DNA of 64,000 nucleotides from Bicyclus anynana. Lineage: Eukaryota; Arthropoda; Insecta; Lepidoptera; Nymphalidae. The notes below the pieces were generated by a model. That model was given only the letters and a program-made list of their open reading frames with translations. It made no database searches and was not told the origin of the DNA. The stretch lies in NCBI RefSeq assembly GCF_947172395.1, contig NC_069086.1, positions 776,501-840,500 on the forward strand, given 5' to 3'. The position numbers and the translations under genes are program-made. Positions 58,701 through 64,000 of the stretch are shown here, piece by piece. Every line of letters begins with the position of its first letter. The stretch's first letter is position 1.

Positions 58701-61181
58701 CATCTTGTCTCTGTTGGAAATATTATGATAATATCATTTAATTTTTGCTTTCCGTATGAAATATTATTCGAAAAATTATGACTAATGTAATGAAATTTCG
58801 TGTAACGTTGTTTGTGATGGCATACCCCCGAAACGGCAAAGCGGGTTTGCGAGCCTATTCGTACATTAAAACTTAATACTTGACTCTGTAACAATCACTA
58901 TCTAACTCTGATGATAATGCCTCAAAGCCGATTTCGGCTATAGCGACGCTTCTGACTCCTCAAGTCTGGGTAAGGAACTCGGATGAATAGTTCTCTGGTG
59001 TGCTTTTCATTGACCAAATAATGTACCCTATTTTGGCCTTAAAAGTACGACTACATAGGGCACAAGTTAGCACACCATCACAGTAATTGTATGGAATTGC
59101 GGCAGGTGGACGAAGCTTAAGATCATCAAACTCTACTATGTTAATGACCGATTGACGGCTCAACATGCTTCCGGAATAATACTGTAAAATACTTTACAAC
59201 TAGCTGAGAATATCTTGGGAGAACTCGTACTTAAAACCTAATGATCGGAAGTTACTAAGCCAGTACTATTGAGGCAGTTTACTTACCTAATATTAATAGG
59301 ATGTTGGACAGGCCTTTCCCAGTCTGTGTATTCATTTATAATAGTAGCCAGTATCTCCGACAAATGGTAGGTATACGTGTTTCGTACGAACGACTTGAGT
59401 ATCTTGGATCTCCTGTCCGCTTCGATGCCGTACTGCACGTCGTCGCCGCTGAAGGCAAAGTAGGCTTCTGCTTTTGTAACGCCCAGCATTATATCGTACC
59501 TGGTGTGGAAGACTTGCGTTAATTACTGATTGTGATTTATGACATTACCTATAGGCGCGTATGGAACCCTCGTAACTTTAGTTTTAAGTTTTCGACTATT
59601 ATTACCACCATTAAATTAAATTAAATTATGACATAATCTTGACCTTTCAAAGTGCTTGTAAATTAAACCTAATTGAAATAAATGAATTTTGACTTTTGAC
59701 TTATAAAAAAGATTAATAGAATGCAAATTTTTACGACCCACTTAAGACAATATAAGTTCAAAGTGTTTATTAAACGAAAGTTTTTAGGAAAGTCTTAGTA
59801 TAGTGTTAATGATTATATGAATGACAAAAAAGCTTGGTGTTGAACTGTATTATACGACTGTATGCTTAGTTTTAAATAAGTTTATAAAATGGTGGTAAAC
59901 AAAAAAATAAATAAACCTTGGCTGAGTTTGTTGTGGGCTCTTCTCGAGCCAAGGCGCATTTGGAGCCCTCGTAACTTTAATTTTTAGTTTTCAACTATTA
60001 TTTATTATTATTAATCCTGAATTTTCAAAAGTGCTTGTAAACTAAGCCTAATTGAAATAAATGAATTTTGAATAGTTTAAGATCCGAATTAGAAATGACC
60101 TTCACCTATTTATTCAATGAAAGGGTTATAAATCACTCAAAAATATATTGTGAGTGGGATCTCTTAAAAACACATGGCCAAACTATCACTAAACATTATC
60201 AACTTGTATCTATCTTCTAATACAACTCGCACAATATCATTAACAGTCCACGCTCACAGATGGGTCTCTACCAAGGGGCCGAATCTTCAGTACAAAGACT
60301 TTTGGACATGAGATTGCTGAAATAGGTACATACAGACAATAGGTAAATATAGACAGTAAGCGTACATTAATTTTAACTAATGTCTACATAGCCATTTGGA
60401 CTAGTGGTGTATTACCAAGGTATGATTCAAGCTTGGATCCCGGGTAACATTAGAAAAACATTTTTGTATTTTTTGTTTTTCTCTCAAATATTTTAAAAGT
60501 AAGTGTTTTGTTAAACCTCGATAAAAAATTATTTAAATAAAAAATGCCGACTTTAATACAAAAATATTTCGTACTAGCGGACGCCCGCGATTTCGTCTGC
60601 GTGGAATTCAGTTTTTTTTTTTTTTTTATTCTTTACAAGTTAGCCCTTGACTACAATCTCACCTGATGGTAAGTGATGATGCAGTCTAAGATGGAAGCGG
60701 GCTAACTTGTTAGGAGGAGGATGAAAATCGACACCCAAGTTTTTTACAAATGCCGCGGGAACCATGGATTTTTCCGGGATGAAAAGTAGCCTATGTGTTA
60801 ATCCAGAGTAAAATCTATCTCCATTTAAAATTTCAGCCAAATCACTTCAGTAGCCGCAGCGTAAAAGAGGAACAAACATACTTACACACTTCCACACTTA
60901 CACACAAACTTCGCCTTTATAATATTAGTGTGATGCGGAAATAGTGTCGCTGCTATGTCCAACGTGTCCCTGCATGTAGATTCACTTCTCCTTGGTATAT
61001 ATTCTTTGGTCTCTACTATGCTATTTATACAAGACTTCTTACTTAGTAAGCTGTGCAATGGCGCTCTTCCTCATGAGAACAGCATTGATGATGTTGACGG
61101 CAGTGGCGCCCTTGCCCAGTGGAGCACGCGCCACCTGCCACTCGTAGCCCGGCTCCGGGTTCATGAGCATGTCTCCAGTGT
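42864..61181 (-). CDS. Nlg: Neuroligin, 3' part of gene (six exons, 5' end outside window)
   Basis: Neuroligins are postsynaptic type I membrane proteins that bind presynaptic neurexin through a catalytically dead cholinesterase-like domain. Six minus-strand exons are seen: 61181-61043, 59499-59287, 58289-58151, 44352-44201, 43951-43793 and 43719-42864. All internal junctions use AG acceptors and GT donors, and the codon phases join without a break, giving 1658 coding bases that start inside a codon and end at TGA: 551 residues plus stop. Family signatures are EYTDWERPVQHPINIR, GCIHGEELPYIFGAPL, NYTKSEVALSE, HYRAHRLSFWLNLVPDLH and a single membrane segment. The first half of the esterase domain and the signal peptide are absent, so upstream exons must lie beyond position 64000. 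The largest intron here is 13.8 kb and loaded with mobile elements. Identity as neuroligin is certain; which insect paralogue is not decidable here. Confidence 0.95.
43793..43951 (-). CDS. Nlg: Neuroligin exon, end of esterase-like domain
   Basis: The 159-bp exon lies between acceptor CTGTATCAG and donor GTTAGT. It starts by completing Gly and reads NPNEAQESDPIRAGRQ, then NIEWTAYEAVHKKYLNIDIK and ends NHYRAHR with a split Arg codon. The NPN opening and the KYLNID/HYRAHR block are standard neuroligin landmarks at the end of the globular domain. The intron to the last exon is only 73 bp. Confidence 0.96.
44201..44352 (-). CDS. Nlg: Neuroligin exon with cholinesterase-type His loop
   Basis: The 152-bp exon has acceptor CTCCATCAG and donor GTAAGC. 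It encodes RQGCIHGEELPYIFGAPL, then HFPRNYTKSEVALSESVMLY, and ends WGNFAKTG with the last Gly codon split. The His in IHGEE aligns with the catalytic-triad His of acetylcholinesterase. Neuroligins keep this residue but lack the nucleophile Ser, which would be in an exon outside this window. The exon is GC-rich relative to its surroundings, typical of coding sequence in this AT-rich locus. Confidence 0.96.
44658..44815 (-). mobile_element. Helitron second subfamily, decayed copy in neuroligin intron
   Basis: CTAGCGGACGCAGACTGTAG, then GAATTTAGTTTTTTACAAAT and GCGGGAAAAACC, match the 60574 copy with many substitutions. Confidence 0.5.
45424..45500 (+). repeat. tRNA-headed SINE fragment (Glu/Asp-like head)
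   Basis: GCCTCGTTAGTCCAATGGTT has an A-box-like TAGTCCAATGG, and GAGTTCGAGTCC the B box about 30 bases later. A real tRNA cannot be folded from the region: the acceptor ends do not pair. It is a SINE head or decayed copy. Confidence 0.45.
45660..45860. repeat. Dispersed repeat with B-box-like motif
   Basis: TCCACGGCCGTGGGTTCGAC, TCCCACTACTAGAAAGTATT, then CTGGGTGTTTTCTATTTAAA and TTTATATCTGCGTGTTTATT resemble a widespread lepidopteran retroposon tail. The boundaries are unclear. Confidence 0.4.
46004..46081 (-). repeat. SINE family B head with inverted B-box segment
   Basis: Minus strand: AGCTGTGATAGCCCAGTGGA, TATGACCTCTGCCTCCGATT is the family-B head. The following segment reads GGACCGGATTCGAACCCACA, the inverse of the normal TGTGGGTTCGAATCCGGTCC, then ATCCGGTCC. 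This makes a 9-bp stem between 46005-46013 and 46025-46033. The rest of the SINE is missing. Confidence 0.65.
46165..49946. other. Nlg: Neuroligin intron, no recognised features
   Basis: AT-rich intronic DNA. Apart from a very degenerate SINE A at 48960, no exon-like GC-rich open frame with splice sites and no repeat family was recognised. Confidence 0.45.
48960..49075 (+). repeat. SINE family A, very degenerate copy
   Basis: GGCCGTCGCTAGTGGCCAAC, CAGCAGTACATACGTAAGAC and TCCAGTACGATGTCCTGTA parallel the family-A body, with many changes. Confidence 0.4.
49947..50100. mobile_element. 154-bp foldback MITE
   Basis: Ends CTGATCACCTTGAAGGCGGT and its approximate inverse ACCACCTTCGAAGTGATCAG. Inside, TTTAAGCCGTTTCTGAAAGA and TTTAATCGGCTTTAGG continue the partial pairing. 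Related copies lie at 51013-51115 and 53537-53645, so the family is locally clustered. Confidence 0.65.
50398..50575 (+). pseudogene. RTE-type LINE 3' fragment with insertion
   Basis: GGCAGCCCCGCAACAGAGAA, TCCTCTGATAGGGTAGAGGA, GCGGGTCGAGACCGAAGCAT and AGAAGGCCTTTGTTCAGCTG track the RTE C-terminal coding region. A T-rich stretch (50461-50500) interrupts it. Confidence 0.55.
51013..51115. mobile_element. Foldback MITE, partial copy
   Basis: GTTAAAGCCGTTTCTGAAGG and ACATCACTGGCTTGCTACCG/CCTTTAAACTGATCAG match the 49947 element. The left terminal part is missing. Confidence 0.55.
51998..52055. repeat. Perfect 21-bp inverted repeat inside hAT-like element
   Basis: GCTTTAAATATAGACGATCGA (51998-52018) and its exact inverse at 52035-52055 around a 16-base A-rich loop. 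Confidence 0.8.
52100..52345. repeat. GC-rich degenerate direct repeats
   Basis: TCTTTACCTATGGTGCAGGG recurs as TCTTTACCTGTAGTGCATGG about 98 bp on. GGCGCTACGGTGATGATTGC recurs as GGCGCTAGGGTGATGATTGC about 137 bp on. Composition is far more GC-rich than the flanks. Confidence 0.65.
52478..52705 (-). pseudogene. Mariner-type transposase C-terminal remnant
   Basis: The frame reads LEFLPYSYYLVSSSSDFYLF then PKLEKAL, and ends GIEMFKGQQNKCIEL. This matches the end of mariner (DD34D) transposases, where PPYSPDLAPSDYHLFP carries the third catalytic Asp, here the D of SSSDFYLF, and a W-KCI motif closes the protein. Tryptophan and several Pro residues are lost, the N-terminal DNA-binding half and the first two Asp are absent. 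It sits inside the hAT-like element. Confidence 0.7.
52877..53215. repeat. GC-rich tandem array, 108-bp period, with GGCCTTCGGCCG palindromes
   Basis: CATTTTACCCAAGCG recurs at 52883, 52991, 53100 and 53179 (spacings 108, 109 and 79). Units also share GGGCTTCTGAC, TATGGCTGGG and CACCGGCCTTCGGCCGG. The last spacing is shortened by loss of about 29 bp. Because 108 is a multiple of three, frames stay open on both strands. Those frames are by-products of the repeat. Confidence 0.8.
53537..53645. mobile_element. Foldback MITE copy inside hAT-like element
   Basis: CTGATCAGTTTGAAGGCGGT, TTAAAGCCGTATCTGAAAGA and TTTATGATTTAAACGGCTTG match the 49947 family. Confidence 0.6.
54394..54944 (-). mobile_element. 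Penelope-like element 2, short inverted copy
   Basis: 54402-54944 is the inverse of 55306-55848. It encodes the last 145 residues of the GIY-YIG protein on the minus strand, starting at MKNVDTDGSAIAEHV, and the 3' UTR. The 3' end continues a few bases further (AACACTCAC), as in the solo copy at 39 kb. 5'-truncated just after the KEHIRSMK region. Confidence 0.85.
54945..55848 (+). mobile_element. Penelope-like element 2, longer copy
   Basis: Right half of the second head-to-head pair, with a 361-bp unique part (54945-55305) that extends into the region linking reverse transcriptase and endonuclease. No clear target duplication was found around the pair. It is in the 13.8-kb neuroligin intron, so it is transcribed as antisense of the pair's plus-strand copy. 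Confidence 0.85.
54974..55753 (+). pseudogene. Penelope-like element 2 protein: RT tail plus GIY-YIG endonuclease (5'-truncated)
   Basis: A 259-codon open frame. The first about 75 residues (VYLTYVKGVTDKISHYLQRR, FRPPALVKSILRSPKDRDPL) correspond to the end of the reverse transcriptase and linker. Then NVPGVYKIPCDCGRSYIGET holds GVY, YIG and the CxC pair. RNITTRVKEH carries the conserved Arg and a His, SAIAEHV the second His, and REAIEISRHPNFNRDHGWLL the acidic residue and the closing motif. The tail is Ser/Thr-rich and ends in an Ala/Arg-rich run. The first Met at 54974 is not the native start; palm motifs of the polymerase are missing. The frame is intact from the truncation to the stop, suggesting a fairly recent insertion. 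Confidence 0.88.
56090..56215 (-). mobile_element. Helitron second subfamily, 5' part
   Basis: AATTTTTCTAATCGGTTCAG, TAGTTACAGAGCCTATTCAA and GTAATATTAGTATCGAAG match the 5' side of the minus-strand copies at 10897 and 60574. Confidence 0.45.
56676..56857 (+). repeat. SINE family C (tRNA-like head)
   Basis: ATAGCTCAAAGC head, GGTGGTTCGATCC B box, CGTTGGTCTATTGTCGTACC, CCCGACTAGTTGGAGGGGAA body, and an A12 tail. The head shows a small substitution block compared with 25908. Confidence 0.78.
56881..57010 (+). mobile_element. Helitron second subfamily, 3'-truncated
   Basis: AACGCGAAAGTTTATATAGA, ACTACTGAACCGATTTGGCT, CTTTTCATCCCGGAAAAATC, CATGG is the plus-strand version of the 60574 element. 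The CTAG end is absent. Confidence 0.6.
58151..58289 (-). CDS. Nlg: Neuroligin exon, esterase-like domain
   Basis: The 139-bp exon follows TTCCAACAG and ends at CCACAG/GTAAAT. It encodes DETLEALSDAQVVAPTVL, then RRNSYLYVFDYQTKYGDYPQ, the stretch leading into the histidine-containing loop of cholinesterase folds. It ends on a codon boundary. The downstream neighbour is 13.8 kb away, by far the longest intron visible. Confidence 0.95.
58641..58700 (+). repeat. SINE family A 3' tail fragment
   Basis: CTTACCATCAGGTACTATTG, TAGACAAGGGCTAATTTGTA, CAGAATAAAAAAAAAC is the last 60 bases of family A. Confidence 0.65.
58960..59166 (-). pseudogene. Possible LINE C-terminal zinc-finger remnant
   Basis: The minus frame contains VLTCALCSRTFKAKIGYI, like the CxxC-F-AxIGxxSH finger that closes some arthropod LINE proteins, but the two His are replaced (IIWSMKS). 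It lies in the neuroligin intron between exons 59287 and 58289 and does not join their frames. Confidence 0.35.
59287..59499 (-). CDS. Nlg: Neuroligin exon, esterase-like domain
   Basis: The 213-bp exon has acceptor TTCCACACCAG and donor GTAAGT. The product contains YDIMLGVTKAEAYFAF, DDVQYGIEADRRSKIL, and YTYHLSEILATIINEYTDW followed by ERPVQHPINI, a block strongly conserved in insect neuroligins. An in-frame TAA just upstream of the acceptor, and the phase of the preceding exon, both favour starting at 59499 rather than at the AG a few bases further upstream. The exon ends in AG, completing an Arg codon with the A that opens the next exon. Confidence 0.95.
60574..60933 (-). mobile_element. 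Helitron second subfamily, with SINE inserted
   Basis: Forward strand begins CTAGCGGACGCCCGCGATTT, continues across a nested SINE to GCCGCGGGAACCATGGATTT, TTCCGGGATGAAAAGTAGCC, CTTCAGTAGCCGCAGCGTAA and ends CCTTTATAATATTAGTGTGA. It is the clearest copy of this subfamily here. Confidence 0.75.
60612..60737 (-). repeat. SINE family A fragment nested in Helitron
   Basis: T-run, CTTTACAAGTTAGCCCTTGA, CACCTGATGGTAAGTGATGA and AGGAGGAGGATGAAAATCGA, then a return to the Helitron at AAGTTTTTTACAAATGCC. AGTTTTTT on both sides is the target duplication. 5'-truncated during insertion. Confidence 0.82.
61043..61181 (-). CDS. Nlg: Neuroligin exon (first in window), variable esterase-domain segment
   Basis: The 139-bp exon follows a pyrimidine-rich TTTCCTCCCTGATGCAG acceptor and ends at donor GTAAGA. 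It reads with strong G/C bias at third codon positions and includes EPGYEWQVARAPLGKG and LMRKSAIAQLTK. The apparent TAA stop after LTK lies across the donor site and is not used. The exon ends with two bases (AA) that combine with the first G of the next exon to give Lys, producing LTKYDIMLGVTKAEAY. I do not recognise the first two thirds from family memory. Assignment therefore rests on splice signals, codon bias and exact phase match. It probably encodes a lineage-variable loop just before the conserved block. Confidence 0.82.
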
Positions 61182-61227
61182 CTGCATCAGGGAGGAAATA
61201 TGATCAAAAAGATGTATAAGATTCGAC

Positions 61228-61517
61228 GGCCTCCGTAGCGCAGTGGTATGCGCGGTGGATATACGAAACGGAGATCCTGGGCTCGATCCCCAGCTGGACA
61301 GATTGAGATTTTCTTAAATGGTCCAGGCCTGGCTGGTCTTACCGGCAAAGACGTACCGCCAAGCGATTTAGCGTTCCGATGTCATGTAGAAACCGAAAGG
61401 AGTGTGGATTTTCATCCTCCTCCTAACAAGTTAGCCCGCTTCCATCTTAGACTGCGTCATCACTTACCATCAGGTGAGATTGTAGTCAAGGGCTAACTTG
61501 TCAAGAACAAAAAAAAA
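61228..61517 (+). repeat. SINE family A, near full-length copy
   Basis: Head GGCCTCCGTAGCGCAGTGGT (A box TAGCGCAGTGG), B box GGCTCGATCCC, then GATTGAGATTTTCTTAAATG, GACGTACCGCCAAGCGATTT and CACTTACCATCAGGTGAGAT with an A tail. The GGGAGGCTTCGGCCGTGGCT segment is deleted. It lies 46 bp upstream of a neuroligin exon, in the intron. Confidence 0.88.
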
Positions 61518-61696
61518 GATAAGTCGTAACACTGTTCCTACACTAGTGTTAAGTACAATATCATGAAAATTAATGTAAATTTTGTCTATTTGTTACGTTT
61601 TCACGACTAAACTGCTGAGCCGAGTTTGATTAATTTTGTTATGTTGATAAATTGGACCTAGAAGAAAAATTTGGGCTAGTTTTTGCAGCAAAACTC

Positions 61697-61860
61697 ATCG
61701 TCATCATTAACCCATATACGTATAAGATCCGTATTGAATCTGAATCACTGCTGAGCTTGAGTCTCCTCTCATAATGAGAGGGGTTAGGCCTTTTGTCCAC
61801 CACGCTGGAACCCACTTAATGCGGATTGGCAGACTTCACACACGCAGAGAATTAAGAATA
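61697..61860 (-). repeat. SINE family B, 5'-truncated
   Basis: CTGCTGAGCTTGAGTCTCCT, CTCATAATGAGAGGGGTTAG, CACCACGCTGGAACCCACTT, ATGCGGATTGGCAGACTTCA, CACACGCAGAGAATTAAG is the 3' half of family B reversed. Confidence 0.8.
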
Positions 61861-62429
61861 TACAAAACTTAAAACAGATAATTCTTACGAAAGTTATTAA
61901 TAATTATCTGGTTGTTACGTTATAAGCTTTTTCTCATAGTTTAAAATGTTTTCTTATTTCGCTTTTAGGTTAACAAATATTTAAAGGTATATTAAATAAT
62001 TAAACCTTATGATAAATTAAAATAGTACACAGATATCTTTAATCGTCAAATTTAAAGAAATCTGAATAGACTAAAATAGTTACACATATAAAAGTAACGG
62101 TACAATATTTATTATTATTATATTAATTTAGTGTTCGGAGATGTCATATAACAGGTAGTAGAGAATATAAAAATAAAATGAGTAAAAGACAGGAGCATTC
62201 CATGAAAGTAATTGCTTTGGGAGGCAAAAAGCCATTGCGAGTAGAAAATCAAACGGATTCCTCGTGCCATCGACATCAGGTAAAACAACGATGACAAAGG
62301 GAATGAGATGAAAACACTTGGTAGTATGTTTAATATATTGTAGGTAAGGAGGGTCGAGGATGAATAAAAGGACGAGTCATTCTGTGAGAAAAGATCATCA
62401 TTATCATCCTATGTTAACGCATGTGTTTC

Positions 62430-62745
62430 ATCATTCATCATTCTCAACCCATATTCGGCTTACTGCTGAACACGAGTCTCCTCTCAGAATGAGAGGGGTT
62501 AGGCCATTAGTCCACCACGCTGGCCCAATGATGGATTGGCAGACTTCACACACGCAGTGAATTAAGAAAATTCTCTGCTATGCAGGTTTTCTCACGATGT
62601 TTTCCTTTACCGTTTGAGACACGTGATATTTAATTTCTTAAAATGCACACAACTGAAAAGTTGGAGGTGCATGCCCCGGACCGGTTTCAGACTCACACCC
62701 TCCGGAATCGGAGGCAGAGGTCATATCCACTGGGCTATCATGGGT
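62430..62745 (-). repeat. SINE family B, full-length copy
   Basis: Reversed body from TCAACCCATATTCGGCTTAC to the head CCTCCGGAATCGGAGGCAGA, GGTCATATCCACTGGGCTAT (A box on the minus strand). The B box is changed to CCGGTTTCAGACTC. Confidence 0.83.
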
Positions 62746-62963
62746 CTATCGGGTGTGTTTCATATAGGAGAGAGAATTTGGAGTTTAGACCCATCACGCT
62801 ACTCCAATGCGGTTTAGTGGGCAGGAGTGATAATGTTAAATTCCTCAACGTCCACTATCAGATGTTAATGATAATATCCGGGACCGACAGCTTAACGTGT
62901 TTTCCGAAGCACGTGGGTGCAGCAAAACCAACTTCCCTACTACGGGCTGAGAATTTTTACTGA

Positions 62964-64000
62964 ACATTTCGTAGATAAAAAAAAGAAGAGCTCTGGCAGT
63001 TTTTTTTTATTGGATTTGATTGATTTACATAATATTATCATAGTTCATAATATTTGCCAACATTAATCCAGTCCCACAGATAATCCACCCATCAACATTA
63101 CACAGATAGTCACCAATCAGCAAGGGATTTAAACTTAAATTAAACTTAAACATCAATGAAAGGAATCTGCCAGTCATAGAATCACTTGTCTATTTTCTTG
63201 CAAGCCAAGCATCTTTGCGTGCAAACTGATAATTTAAATTAACTAAGTATAGAATATCAAATTAAATTTTCTTTTATTGTCTGTAAAGTAAAATAAGAGT
63301 GAAAAATATAGAGTCGCTAGCTAAATAATTATAAAATTTAAAGCAAAGGACAGCACAGGTAAATGGGCCTTTATTATTTACAATTTATAAGCAGGTCGAC
63401 TGTATTTTTTACGGATTTTCCAGAATTGTTGGAATCCGTATTAATTAGATAATTTTTTTTTACGTGTCGCTCCATTGTCTACAAATTAAACATAGACAAT
63501 GCAGTAAAAGTGTACAAAACAGCCAATAAAAACACCAGGAATTGAATTCATATCCGGTGTAAGCTGTCAATGTCATGTAATATTGTCAAATGTCAATAAG
63601 ACACAAGGTAAAAAGAATCATTAAATCGTAGACAGAGAAGCATTAAAGAAAAAAATATCCTCAAATTGCTTTAAAAACGTCATAAACGAACGCTACTACG
63701 CAAAAATCACTGACAATCTGTCAGGGTGTGAACTACAAGCATGTTGCCATGATGAAAAATTTTAATTAATGTTGTCAGCTACTGAAAAAAATGCGGGTTA
63801 CAATTTTTTTTTAAATTCAGGTTTTAAGCCATATATTTTATGTTATTTAATGATAAAAATAAATTGTTCTGCTTAGTGGACACTCGGAATAAAGGCCAAG
63901 CCTCCATACAAAATTGGGACATGTCCTTTGACGTCTATTAATAGTTAATCCTTAAACAAAACACGGTGAAATACTTCTAATCTTTTCCACGTAACAAGAC
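62964..64000. other. AT-rich sequence, presumably neuroligin intron
   Basis: No exon-like block with splice signals on the minus strand and no repeat recognised. Since the gene's 5' exons are not seen here, this should still be intronic. Confidence 0.4.

Noticed and set aside
61043..61181. Separate gene ending in TAA after LTK
   Set aside because: The TAA is part of the donor GTAAGA, and the phase joins exactly to the next neuroligin exon.
61228..61300. Possible tRNA gene
   Set aside because: Same reason: it is the head of SINE family A, and the 3' side runs into the SINE body.

Overview
This is eukaryotic, AT-rich nuclear DNA from an insect, almost certainly a moth or butterfly. The signs are insect neuroligin exons on the minus strand, many short tRNA-headed SINEs, small non-autonomous Helitrons ending in CTAG (LEP1-like), RTE-type LINE tails with ATG-repeat ends, and Penelope-like elements. 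There are no operons, rRNAs, CRISPR arrays or bona fide tRNA genes.

The only host gene I can support is the 3' part of a neuroligin (synaptic adhesion protein, cholinesterase-like), spread over six minus-strand exons between 61181 and 42864. All splice sites are GT/AG and all five junction phases agree, giving 551 residues plus a stop. The exons cover the C-terminal part of the esterase-like domain, a Thr/Pro-rich stalk, one membrane segment and a cytoplasmic tail ending in LRV. The 5' exons must lie beyond 64000. The intron 44353-58150 (13.8 kb) holds several mobile elements, including a 1.9-kb hAT-type element and a Penelope palindrome.

Layout: 1-42 kb is downstream of the gene and consists of repeats and anonymous AT-rich DNA: a LINE remnant (1.0 kb), a foldback MITE (3.2 kb), a Penelope-like palindrome with a 12-bp target duplication (4.7-5.9 kb), many Helitrons and SINEs, a GGGTA-type minisatellite (10.3 kb), RTE tails (13.7, 14.7, 17.3 kb), a collapsed LINE (37.1-37.6 kb) and perfect hairpins (40.3 and 41.2 kb). 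42.2-42.86 kb is probably neuroligin 3' UTR. 42.86-61.2 kb is the gene. 61.2-64 kb holds SINEs and AT-rich sequence.

The most interesting structures are these. First, two unrelated Penelope-like insertions are both built as head-to-head inverted dimers with arms of about 540 bp. Second, a hAT-like element bounded by an exact 8-bp target duplication carries a mariner fragment and a GC-rich tandem array. Third, three tRNA-headed SINE fragments each carry a short local inverted copy, as if template switching had occurred in the tRNA-like region.
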